From Planctomycetota bacterium (GTDB lineage Bacteria; Planctomycetota; Phycisphaerae; FEN-1346; JAACEH01), in contig JAFGPY010000373.1 in NCBI GenBank assembly GCA_016935955.1, positions 1 to 13,773 of the forward strand: 13,773 nucleotides of DNA, read 5' to 3'. This document shows, one piece after another, positions 1 through 5,783 of this stretch. Position 1 is the stretch's first letter, and every line of letters begins with the position of its first letter. The translations under genes were made by a program, and so were the position numbers. Below the pieces are notes generated by a model, which searched no databases, was not told the origin of the DNA, and saw only the letters and a list, made by a program, of their open reading frames with translations.

Positions 1-58
1 CTAGTGCTGCCGTGAGCAGGCCCAGGACTGCGAGGGTGTACAGGTTGCGTGCTTTCAT
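1..58 (-). CDS. N-terminus of an exported protein (partial)
   Basis: This is a leftward gene cut off by the window edge, so only about 19 codons are visible. They read MKARNLYTLAVLGLLTAAL, a short basic start followed by a hydrophobic stretch, which is what a Sec signal peptide looks like. The start is well supported: on the minus strand a perfect AGGAGGT (plus-strand 65-71) sits 6 bases before the ATG at 58. Nothing more can be said about its function. It is divergent from the pilin cluster, and the long intergenic region must hold promoters for both directions. Confidence 0.7.
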   Translation of the reverse strand, partial: MKARNLYTLAVLGLLTAAL

Positions 59-124
59 TGTGTGACCTCCTATCATGACGTGATGAAGTACCCGCCTGGC
101 AAGCCCCGCTGGCCCACCGTCGAC

Positions 125-153
125 AACGTACCATCAATCACGAAGGCGAGCAA
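125..153 (-). promoter_or_regulatory. Possible sigma-70-like promoter for the leftward gene
   Basis: On the minus strand TTGCTC (plus-strand 148-153) and TACGTT (125-130) are separated by 17 bases, each matching four of six consensus positions. The start codon at 58 lies about 60 bases further on. The match is modest and the promoter consensus of this lineage is unknown, so this is a weak call. Confidence 0.2.
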
Positions 154-183
154 GTGCAAAAGTAGTTAGTAACAGATAAGATG

Positions 184-192
184 TGATATGGT
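184..192 (+). promoter_or_regulatory. Possible extended -10 promoter, rightward
   Basis: TGATATGGT has the TGN extension followed by a TATAAT-like hexamer (four of six) inside a locally AT-rich patch at about 154-192 in otherwise GC-rich DNA. No good -35 box is seen, which an extended -10 can tolerate. Transcription would start near 198-200, a few bases before the closing stem of the predicted RNA fold at 206-382. That agreement is the main reason for listing it. Confidence 0.3.
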
Positions 193-198
193 AGTGTA

Positions 199-386
199 GC
201 GACCTTCCGGACGAACCTGGGATGCCCTTGGAGGGCGGCTGCCCTTGGGGGGCATCCTGCAGCCGTCCGCGAGGCAGGGGCCTCGTTTGCCGGGACGGTC
301 GAGGCGATTTCCCCCCATTACGCCCTCGTCCTGCGGCTGGACAGCGGCCACCTGCGGTCCTTCAACGCCGATCGCGTCCGGATTGT
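199..386 (+). ncRNA. Candidate structured RNA or leader domain
   Basis: Seen in the sequence: an 8-bp closing stem pairs 206-213 with 375-382 and encloses several hairpins. Arm 1 pairs 220-227 with 250-257 and continues inward through U-G pairs to 232-236/241-245 with a GGCT loop. Arm 2 pairs 263-268 with 293-298 and contains 270-275/280-285 with an AGGG loop. A weaker arm pairs 301-306 with 321-327. The wobble pairs of arm 1 exist only in plus-strand RNA. I recognise no known riboswitch or RNA family. In GC-rich DNA single stems of this size arise by chance, so it is the nesting and the promoter position that support the call. Confidence 0.35.
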
Positions 387-783
387 TTGAGAAGGCATCT
401 TCCCCATTTTTACAATGACCTGGCTCTGCTGGCCGCTCCGGTGGGCGGAAGAAAGTCGTTTTCATTTCATGCTGCTCATCCTGTCGCAAAAGTCAGATCG
501 TGGATTTTTAGTTCCTGCGGCCAGAACTCATAACATTAGCTAAAACAATAAGATAGAGACGTCCTAGCTGGCTATTTCCGGCCCGAATGCCGCCTCGACT
601 TGCTTTCGTTCGTGACAGCCGTATGTTACTCCTTGCCGCTGGAGGGGGCTCCCGAAAGGTGATTTTCGACTACCAACCTTTAACGGGGGCCAAGTGCGGT
701 GAAATGTTAAGACGGGCAAAATGCGGAACAAGGGGAAGCATTTTGGTTAAGTTGACGGAAAGAAGGTCCGATAGAGCATGTGA

Positions 784-814
784 TTTTGTGGCCTCTGCGA
801 AGAGAGCCACGGAG
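784..814 (+). ncRNA. GNRA-tetraloop hairpin in the pilin leader
   Basis: GTGGC (788-792) pairs with GCCAC (806-810), continues as CTCT (793-796) with AGAG (801-804), has a single bulged A at 805, and is capped by GCGA (797-800), a GNRA tetraloop. The helix extends outward to 784-787/811-814 with three U-G pairs and one U-A pair, which form only in plus-strand RNA. It lies about 100 bases before the first possible pilin start, so it is probably part of that gene's 5' leader. Its function is unknown. Confidence 0.45.
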
Positions 815-902
815 GGCTTTCTGTTGCAGCAGGACATTTTGGCGGCGCAGCGAACCCTGTGAGGCTCGTCGCGAAGGTGGCCTGAGGAGATAGGAAAGCG
901 GT

Positions 903-986
903 AGGAGGACGTATGGGGACGGATCCCCGGAAGTTGCGTAAGCCAGTAAACGGTAATCTCAAGGTGCTCCAACACGGAGCGGGAGG
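903..986 (+). promoter_or_regulatory. Two ribosome binding sites for alternative pilin starts
   Basis: AGGAGG (903-908) lies 4 bases before an ATG at 913, and GGGAGG (981-986) lies 7 bases before an ATG at 994. The two ATGs are in frame, with no stop between them. The first ATG runs straight into a small hairpin, GGGGA CGGA TCCCC (916-929). The second site is preceded directly by GCTCC-AACAC-GGAGC (966-980). The second start gives a normal short prepilin leader and is preferred. Confidence 0.5.
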
Positions 987-993
987 TTTTAGT

Positions 994-1467
994 ATGAGTC
1001 GCACGAAACAAGCTTTCACCCTTATCGAAATTCTGATCGTCGTTATCATCCTGGGCATCCTGGCCGCGGTCGTGATTCCGCAGTTCAGCGAGGCCTCGAA
1101 CGACACGCGCGTTTCCAGTGTCATGACGGATCTCAAGCTGATCCGCAGCCAGATCCAGCTCTACAAAGCCCAGCACAACGAGACGTACCCGGCCACGTGG
1201 GACCTGCTGACGACCTACACGGATGCCAGCGGCAACACGAATGCCACGTATAGCTCGACGTACCGGTTTGGTCCCTACATGCTTCGGATTCCGCCGAACC
1301 CGTACACGGGTCAGAGCACCGTGACGATTGTCAACGACGCTACGGCGACGGTCAGCGGTGGCGATGCCACTACAGGTTGGTGGTACAACTTGGCCAACGG
1401 TGACGTGAGGGCGCACGTTCCGGATACGACTGAGACGCCTGACGAAACGAAGGTCAACACGCTGTAA
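994..1467 (+). CDS. GspG-like prepilin / major pseudopilin
   Basis: A 157-residue type IV prepilin-like protein, probably the main subunit of the pilus or pseudopilus. The class III leader MSRTKQA is followed by FTLIEILIVV, giving the conserved Glu at mature position 5, then a hydrophobic helix to about residue 30 ending in AAVVIPQF. The residue before the cleavage site is Ala (7) rather than the usual Gly. The C-terminal half has a GPYM...PPNPYTG segment (93-106) and GWWYN (128-132), the layout seen in GspG-type major pseudopilins. I chose ATG 994 because it has GGGAGG at good spacing and leaves a normal 7-residue leader. An upstream in-frame ATG at 913 with AGGAGG would add 27 basic residues. 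It is the first gene of the cluster and is followed by strong hairpins, which fits high expression. Family is confident; pilus versus secretion role is not. Confidence 0.88.
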   Translation: MSRTKQAFTLIEILIVVIILGILAAVVIPQFSEASNDTRVSSVMTDLKLIRSQIQLYKAQHNETYPATWDLLTTYTDASGNTNATYSSTYRFGPYMLRIPPNPYTGQSTVTIVNDATATVSGGDATTGWWYNLANGDVRAHVPDTTETPDETKVNTL

Positions 1468-1483
1468 GACGGTACACGTGCGG

Positions 1484-1575
1484 GCCAGGGATAGGCTAAT
1501 CGCCCCTGGCACCGGCGAGAAGGGGACGCCGACGGAGGCCGTGTCTTGGAGAATCGAGACGCCGGCCTCCGTCGG
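1484..1575 (+). terminator. Tandem hairpins after the first pilin gene (attenuator or 3' stabiliser)
   Basis: Hairpin 1 pairs GCCAGGG (1484-1490) with CCCTGGC (1504-1510). Hairpin 2 pairs a perfect 12-bp stem, 1529-1540 with 1564-1575, and extends inward through 1541-1546/1557-1562 with one U-G pair and a bulged C, leaving a 10-base loop. The second stem is followed by AAAAA, not a T run, so it is not a classical intrinsic terminator on either strand. It may protect the pilin message or reduce read-through into the next gene. Confidence 0.5.
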
Positions 1576-1614
1576 AAAAACCCTTAAGTTTGAAGGCAAC
1601 CGAGGGTTGCGGGT

Positions 1615-2232
1615 TTGACAAGTGACGCTAGACGGAAGGCTCGGGGGCTGACCCTCCTGGAACTGGCGATTGTCGTGCTGATTCTGGGAGTGCTTGCTGC
1701 GGTTGCAGTGCCGTATGTCTCACAGGGAACGCAGCAGGCTCGCCAAGCCGCCCTGGCCGACAACTTGAGGGAAGTACGCCTGGCCATCGCCAGGTACATG
1801 GCTGAGCACGGGGGTGTGCCGCCGGGGTATCCCGACGGCGATGTGACCAAGGCTCCCACTGAGAAGGCCCTGCGGGCTCAGTTGACGCAGCAGACGTACC
1901 CGTCCGGCGAGGCGGTGACGTGGCTGCGGCAAAGGCAGTACGGCAGTCGAGGTTTCAACGGGTTCGTTCTGGCCGTCGGAGGCTCGCTGCTGTTGGGGCA
2001 GTTGGGTCCGAGCGGACTCGGAGCCGAGGCGCCGGCCGAAGAGACGGGCTCGACCAGAGGGCCGTACCTGCGGGAGTTCCCGGAGAACCCGCTGAACGGC
2101 AGCGACAAGGTGTACATCGTGACGAGCATGGCGGCCATGGAAAGCGCCGAGGGCGACGCGGACTACGGATGGATCTACCGGCCCTGTGACGCAAGCTTCG
2201 CCAGTGCTGTGAAGTGTGACGACGTCCAGTAG
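1615..2232 (+). CDS. GspG-like minor pseudopilin with C-terminal Cys pair
   Basis: A 205-residue prepilin-like protein of the same general type as the gene before it. The leader ends ARG, followed by LTLLELAIVV with Glu at mature position 5, then a hydrophobic helix to VPYVSQG. The mature protein would begin with Leu rather than Phe. The later half has GPYLREFPENP (about 149-159) and GWIY near 185-188, matching the GPY...NP and GWxY pattern of the first pilin. C191 and C201 near the end could form a disulfide loop. Residues about 114-133 (GFNGFVLAVGGSLLLGQLG region) are an extra hydrophobic segment not present in the first pilin. The start is TTG at 1615, with GAGGG at 1602-1606. No in-frame ATG fits the leader, so the unusual start is likely correct. 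Probably a minor, low-level subunit. Confidence 0.8.
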   Translation: MTSDARRKARGLTLLELAIVVLILGVLAAVAVPYVSQGTQQARQAALADNLREVRLAIARYMAEHGGVPPGYPDGDVTKAPTEKALRAQLTQQTYPSGEAVTWLRQRQYGSRGFNGFVLAVGGSLLLGQLGPSGLGAEAPAEETGSTRGPYLREFPENPLNGSDKVYIVTSMAAMESAEGDADYGWIYRPCDASFASAVKCDDVQ

Positions 2233-2514
2233 TGCAACTGCCGCAAAGTGCTCGGATAGAGGGGTGGCTCAACGGACTGGGAGAGCCCGTGCCACGGTAT
2301 AGACGAGCAACAGGCTGAAGGCACGAAAGCAAACCCACCTGAAGTCCGGCTGAGCTGAAATGAAGCCAGGCGCCGCCTGGCACGGCCAACGCGGCCACGA
2401 GTACCCGAGATGTCGGTTTTTGGCCTGAAAACTGCGTTTTGTAGCCGTTTCCTCGCCGAGGCGACATCCCGAGGACGAAATGGACCGCGTAATTATTGTA
2501 GCCGGAGTGTTAAT
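2233..2514. other. Structured 282-base gap between pilin genes
   Basis: No gene is supported here. Inverted repeats cover most of it. TGCTCG (2249-2254) pairs with CGAGCA (2304-2309) and encloses GTGGC/GCCAC (2264-2268/2291-2295). GCCAGGC (2365-2371) pairs with GCCTGGC (2375-2381). GGCC pairs with GGCC at 2384-2387/2393-2396. A three-way junction occupies 2404-2473. This is unusual inside an otherwise compact operon, and may be an inserted repeat element, an RNA gene or a leader for the next gene. Confidence 0.5.
2358..2488 (-). ncRNA. Candidate minus-strand structured RNA
   Basis: On the minus strand 2473-2462 pairs with 2415-2404 as 12 consecutive pairs including two G-U wobbles. On the plus strand those same two positions are A-C mismatches, which argues for the minus strand. 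Two hairpins sit flush inside this stem: 2416-2420/2428-2432 and 2451-2454/2458-2461. A TACAAT -10-like hexamer (plus-strand 2495-2500) lies just upstream, without a clear -35 box. Downstream, the GC-rich hairpin 2365-2381 is followed on the minus strand by TTCATTT, which could be a weak terminator. No known family is recognised. Confidence 0.3.
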
Positions 2515-2844
2515 ATGGGCGATATGGGAATTGCAGGAAAGATCGTATCGGGGCACCGAGTGGTGCTCAAGGTCCTTGGGGCGGCCATTCTGGTGGCCCT
2601 GGCGGTTGGGACGCTGAGTTGGGCGTCTTCGCCGACACCCAGGGGCGTGGTTCCTGCGGGAGAGGTCCTGCCGGATACCGGACGCCAGTTCGAGCAGACG
2701 AATGCCCGGCTGGACGAGGTCACGCGGCAGCTGCGGGAGGTCAACGCCAAGTTGGAGGCGTTGCAGGGCATCCTGACCAGCGGCAAGGTCGTGGTGACGG
2801 TCAAGGAGGCCCCCGCGGCGGCAAAGCGGGGCGAGGGGCGGTAA
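2515..2844 (+). CDS. Small single-pass membrane protein with coiled coil, function unknown
   Basis: A 109-residue protein I do not recognise. After a short N terminus it has one hydrophobic segment at about residues 16-37 (VVLKVLGAAILVALAVG), a Pro-rich linker, and a predicted amphipathic coiled coil at about 57-87 (FEQTNARLDEVTRQLREVNA), then a basic, Ala-rich end. The shape resembles the membrane-plus-coiled-coil plan of PilN and PilO but is much shorter, and the resemblance is not evidence of homology. ATG 2515 is chosen because GGAG at 2504-2507 precedes it by 7 bases and it puts the membrane segment close to the start. The frame stays open upstream to 2410, but that part would come from the structured gap. 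Its place between two pilin genes suggests a role in the same machine. Confidence 0.65.
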   Translation: MGDMGIAGKIVSGHRVVLKVLGAAILVALAVGTLSWASSPTPRGVVPAGEVLPDTGRQFEQTNARLDEVTRQLREVNAKLEALQGILTSGKVVVTVKEAPAAAKRGEGR

Positions 2845-2878
2845 CAGAGGGTTGCTGCCCGGCACGAGGGAGAGGCTC

Positions 2879-3382
2879 ATGGCACGGTTGGGAAAGGCAT
2901 TCACAATCGTTGAGCTGCTGATGGTGGTGATGATCCTGGCGATCATGGCCGCCGTCGTGGTGCCGATGGCTACCAGCAGCCACGATTCGCAGTGTGCCGC
3001 GGCGGCCCGCATGCTGACGGCCGACCTGGAGTTGGCCCAGAGCGTGGCTTTGGCCCGCCAGGCCCCGACGGCCCTGGTCTTCAGCGGCGACCTCCAGAGC
3101 TACAAGGTGATCATGGCCACGGGACAGAGCCTGGGCGATTACGCCTCGCTGACGGCCATCGCCCATCCGGGCAAGCCGGGACAGAGCTACGAGATTTCCC
3201 TGCCGGGGGAACTTCAGCTTCCGGACGTCACGGTGAATTCGGCCAGTTTCGGCGGGGCCAGCTACGTGCTGTACGACACGTTCGGCAGCCCGGCGGCGGG
3301 CGGATCGGTGGTTTTGCGGGCGGGTGACGCGACATTGACGGTCACGGTGCAGCCGATTACCGGCGCCGTGTCGGTGCATTAG
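2879..3382 (+). CDS. GspH/FimT-like pseudopilin
   Basis: A 167-residue minor pseudopilin. The leader MARLGKA is followed by FTIVELLMVVMILAIMAAVV, with Glu at mature position 5. As in the first pilin, the residue before cleavage is Ala, not Gly. The mature part fits the GspH/FimT family: a helix with AAARMLTADLELAQSVALAR (41-60), strands from TALVFSGDL onward, and a C-terminal YDTFGSPAAGGSVVL / LTVTVQPITGAVSV strand pair (132-166). In T2SS and T4P systems GspH/FimT-type proteins are minor components of the fibre. ATG 2879 has GAGGGAG at 2866-2872, 6 bases away. An upstream in-frame TTG at 2852 would lengthen the leader and is less likely. It follows the small membrane gene after 34 bases and precedes pilM by 11 bases. 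Confidence 0.85.
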   Translation: MARLGKAFTIVELLMVVMILAIMAAVVVPMATSSHDSQCAAAARMLTADLELAQSVALARQAPTALVFSGDLQSYKVIMATGQSLGDYASLTAIAHPGKPGQSYEISLPGELQLPDVTVNSASFGGASYVLYDTFGSPAAGGSVVLRAGDATLTVTVQPITGAVSVH

Positions 3383-3393
3383 GAGAGCAGGCG

Positions 3394-4509
3394 GTGAAGA
3401 AGATTCTGCCCATAGGCATCGATGTCGGGACGTGCAGCGTCAAGCTGGTTCAGCTTGCCGTCGACCGGCACACGTTCTCGGTGGTGGCCTGTGCCAAAGC
3501 CGAGTTGCCGGAGGGCAGCGACATGAGCCCCGAGAGCCGCCTGGACATGATTGCGGCCCGGGTGCAGCGTGAGCTGAAGGAGCACAAGTTCCGCGGCACC
3601 GACTGCATCTCGGCGTTGATGGACAGCGAGGTCAACATCCGCAGCATTCGCGTTCCGTGCGTCAGCGACGCCATGCTGGACGACGCGGTCTACAGCGAGG
3701 CGAAGACGAAGTTCCCGTTCGACATCGACGAGGCGACGCTGAACTACATGGTGGCCGGCGAAGTGCGGCACGGCGAGGACGCGCGGCTGGAAGTGATCCT
3801 GCTGGCCGCCCCGAAGCCGGCGGTCGAGGAGCACGTCCGGCGGCTGCACCACATGGGGCTGATCCCGGCGTCGCTGGACGTTCAGCACTGCGCCCTGTTC
3901 CGCACGTTCGAGCGCTACCTGCGCCGCAAAGAGGACGAGAACGAAGTGAACGTCTTCGTCGACATGGGCGGCATGACCAAGGTGGTCATCACGCGCGGTC
4001 GCGACATTCTGTTCATCAAGAACATCAACAAGGGCGCGATCAGCTTCAACGAGGCGGTGGCCTCGCGGCTGAGCATGAGCCTGTCGGAGGCCTCGCAGCT
4101 TCGGCGGCGGGCCATCAAGAGCGTCCAGGACAGCGCGGCGGGCGGCAACGATGTGGACGGCCAGGTCCGCCAGGCGCTGATGGATGCCATACGGCCGGAG
4201 ATCGAGGAACTGGCCGACGAGATCAACAAGTGCCTGCGGTACCACAGCGTGACGTTCCGTGGTCAGCGGCCGGCGCATGTGACGTTCATCGGCGGCGAGA
4301 CGCACGAGGGCGACATTCCCGAGACGCTGGGTCGGCGGATTGGTCTGCCGGTGATCATCGGGCAGCCGTTTCGCGGCATCGGCACCGACAATCTTGGGCC
4401 GCACGTTGATCGCCGCGGCATGTTGAGCGAATGGACGGTCGCTTTCGGGCTGAGCCTGAAGGGGGCTTTCATCCGGGGCTACGGCCTGGGCCAGAAGTTG
4501 GCAGGATAG
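3394..4509 (+). CDS. pilM: PilM-like actin-fold ATP-binding pilus assembly protein
   Basis: A 371-residue cytoplasmic protein of the PilM family (FtsA/actin fold). It binds ATP and docks on the cytoplasmic tail of PilN, linking the inner-membrane subcomplex to the motor. Phosphate-1 motif IGIDVGTCSVKLVQL lies at 7-21 (D10, G12), phosphate-2 VDMGGMTK at 189-196 (D190, G192, G193), and the adenosine-side FIGGETH at 298-304. Length is close to typical PilM (about 350). The start is GTG at 3394 with AGGAG at 3381-3385, overlapping the stop of the gene before. It opens the classic pilM-N-O-P-Q order, 6 bases ahead of pilN. The family call is strong; it does not by itself decide between a pilus and a secretion system. 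Confidence 0.93.
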   Translation: MKKILPIGIDVGTCSVKLVQLAVDRHTFSVVACAKAELPEGSDMSPESRLDMIAARVQRELKEHKFRGTDCISALMDSEVNIRSIRVPCVSDAMLDDAVYSEAKTKFPFDIDEATLNYMVAGEVRHGEDARLEVILLAAPKPAVEEHVRRLHHMGLIPASLDVQHCALFRTFERYLRRKEDENEVNVFVDMGGMTKVVITRGRDILFIKNINKGAISFNEAVASRLSMSLSEASQLRRRAIKSVQDSAAGGNDVDGQVRQALMDAIRPEIEELADEINKCLRYHSVTFRGQRPAHVTFIGGETHEGDIPETLGRRIGLPVIIGQPFRGIGTDNLGPHVDRRGMLSEWTVAFGLSLKGAFIRGYGLGQKLAG

Positions 4510-4515
4510 ACAGCG

Positions 4516-5175
4516 ATGAAAGAAATCGAATTTCTTCCAGAGCATCATGTTCGTGCCCGGATGGACACCCGGCTGCGCTTCACGCGCATCTGGCTGCTCA
4601 CGGTGATGGCCATGGCCATGGTCTGCCTGGCCATGTACCGGGGCAACCGCATCGAGGCCGTGCGCGACCAGCTGTCGCAGGTTCAGACGGAGTTGTCGGT
4701 GGTGGACGCGGAGTTGCAGCGGATCGGCCGGTTGGCCGACGAGCGAGACAAGTTCCTGGCCCAGCGGAAGCTGGTCAAGGGCATCGAAGGCAACGGGCCG
4801 CGCGGCGAACTGATCGCTTCCATCACCAGCAAGCTGCCGCGAGAGATCATCCTGTCGCGGCTCGACGTGGACACGCAGTCGCGCGAGGTGCCGCTCAACG
4901 GTACGGCGGCCCAGGTGGCTCGCGGGGTCAAGGCGCCGATGAAGACGGAGGTTTTCGATCGCGTTCGCCTGGAGGGCTATGCGGCCGATGATCTGGCCCT
5001 GGCCCGCTTCCTGCAGGAACTGAATGAGACGAAGTCGTACCAGCAGAGCCAGTTGGCCTTCTCGAAGGACGCGACATTCCGCGGCAAGGACGTGCGCGTC
5101 TTTGCGGCCACGTTTTACGTGGCGCCCGAAGGGGTCAACCTCGACATGATGCAGTGGACAGGGGGGCGGCGATGA
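4516..5175 (+). CDS. pilN: PilN-like inner-membrane assembly protein
   Basis: A 219-residue bitopic protein. The N terminus MKEIEFLPEHH corresponds to the short INLLP-type tail that inserts into PilM. One membrane helix follows at about 24-41 (RIWLLTVMAMAMVCLAM), then a coiled coil at about 44-86, then a periplasmic alpha/beta domain typical of PilN (about 95-210). Length matches the family. Pairs with PilO to form the periplasmic stalk. ATG 4516 follows the pilM stop by 6 bases with AGGA at 4503-4506. The end overlaps pilO by four bases (ATGA), so the two proteins are probably translationally coupled. Sequence identity in this family is low, so the call rests on layout and gene order. Confidence 0.88.
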   Translation: MKEIEFLPEHHVRARMDTRLRFTRIWLLTVMAMAMVCLAMYRGNRIEAVRDQLSQVQTELSVVDAELQRIGRLADERDKFLAQRKLVKGIEGNGPRGELIASITSKLPREIILSRLDVDTQSREVPLNGTAAQVARGVKAPMKTEVFDRVRLEGYAADDLALARFLQELNETKSYQQSQLAFSKDATFRGKDVRVFAATFYVAPEGVNLDMMQWTGGRR

Positions 5176-5783
5176 ACATTACGCTGACAGGACATCGCAC
5201 CGTACGCAGCCAGTGGATCACCGTCGTCGTGGCGCTGGTCATGGTCGCCAGCTTCGTGGCCGTGTTCTACATCCCGAACGCCCGCAAGCTCGGGGCCGCC
5301 GAGACGTCGCTGAAGGAGGCCGAGGCGGACCTGCAGGAGAAGCTGATGCGGTCGAAGGACCTGCCGGTCCTCCGCGACGAGGTGCGAGCCATGGAGGTCG
5401 GCTACCAGCGCGACCTGGCCCGCATTCCGGCGGAACCGCGCACCCCGGAGTTCCTTGAGGCCGTGACGGCGATCATGAAGGAAGCCGACATCGGGCAGCG
5501 TGAAGTGTTGCCGCAGGCGCCGAGGGTCAGGACGGAGTACGTGGAGCAGCCGATCTCGATCAGCTTCGAGGCGCCGTTCGATGCGGCCCACGAGGTGCTG
5601 ACCCGGATTGAGACCATGGACCGCATCACGCGCGTCGAGAGCCTGGAGATGGTGTCGACGCCCGAGGCGGAAGGCGACGTTCGCGTGAAGCTCAGCGTGG
5701 TGGTGTTCTACAACAACAAGGGCCAGGACGCCGGCAGTGCGGCGCCGACCCAGTTGGCTGTCGGCAGTGGAGGTCGCGGATGA
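5172..5783 (+). CDS. pilO: PilO-like inner-membrane assembly protein
   Basis: A 203-residue bitopic protein with the standard PilO plan: short cytoplasmic start, membrane helix at about 16-34 (ITVVVALVMVASFVAVFYI), coiled coil at about 40-82, then a ferredoxin-like periplasmic domain at about 90-185. A Gly/Ala-rich tail ends it. It would pair with PilN and contact the PilP-like protein. ATG 5172 overlaps the pilN stop as ATGA. An in-frame GTG at 5154 is possible but would overlap pilN more. The end overlaps the following gene by four bases (ATGA again), so pilN, pilO and the next gene form a coupled set. Confidence 0.88.
   Translation: MNITLTGHRTVRSQWITVVVALVMVASFVAVFYIPNARKLGAAETSLKEAEADLQEKLMRSKDLPVLRDEVRAMEVGYQRDLARIPAEPRTPEFLEAVTAIMKEADIGQREVLPQAPRVRTEYVEQPISISFEAPFDAAHEVLTRIETMDRITRVESLEMVSTPEAEGDVRVKLSVVVFYNNKGQDAGSAAPTQLAVGSGGRG

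Larger units (their letters stand above)
59..912. other. Long divergent intergenic region, no convincing gene
   Basis: No reading frame of either strand in this stretch looks like a protein. The open frames at 166-489 (-), 222-533 (+) and 587-862 (+) have low-complexity or Arg/Pro-rich translations, and I see no good ribosome binding site for them. The region contains two AT-rich patches (about 154-192 and 530-555), a cluster of nested inverted repeats at 206-382, a bulged hairpin at 510-528, a perfect 8-bp inverted repeat at 717-724/738-745 with a 13-base loop, and a GNRA-capped hairpin at 784-814. It probably holds the promoters of both flanking genes and a long 5' leader or a separate RNA gene. 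Confidence 0.6.

Noticed and set aside
166..489. 107-codon open frame on the minus strand, and 222-533 and 587-862 on the plus strand
   Set aside because: Translations are Arg/Pro/Gly-rich without domain-like sequence, no convincing ribosome binding site, and the first two lie over inverted repeats that explain the sequence better.
752..757. TTGACG as a -35 box for the pilin gene
   Set aside because: No acceptable -10 hexamer lies 15-19 bases downstream.
797..815. GCGAAGAGAGCCACGGAGG, vaguely like the GEMM-I second core
   Set aside because: No matching first core upstream; the sequence is explained by a simple GNRA hairpin.
1529..1575. Intrinsic terminator after the first pilin gene
   Set aside because: The stem is strong, but no T-run follows it on either strand, so it is reported as a hairpin with unknown effect rather than a true terminator.
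2329..2335. GCAAACC, a core string of the GEMM-I c-di-GMP riboswitch
   Set aside because: The second conserved GACGCAAAGCC-type segment and the paired stems around it are not present, so the match is probably chance.
2410..2514. Upstream extension of the small membrane protein to ATG 2410
   Set aside because: The added 35 residues come from the three-way-junction region, are not protein-like, and would push the membrane helix away from the N terminus; ATG 2515 has its own ribosome binding site.
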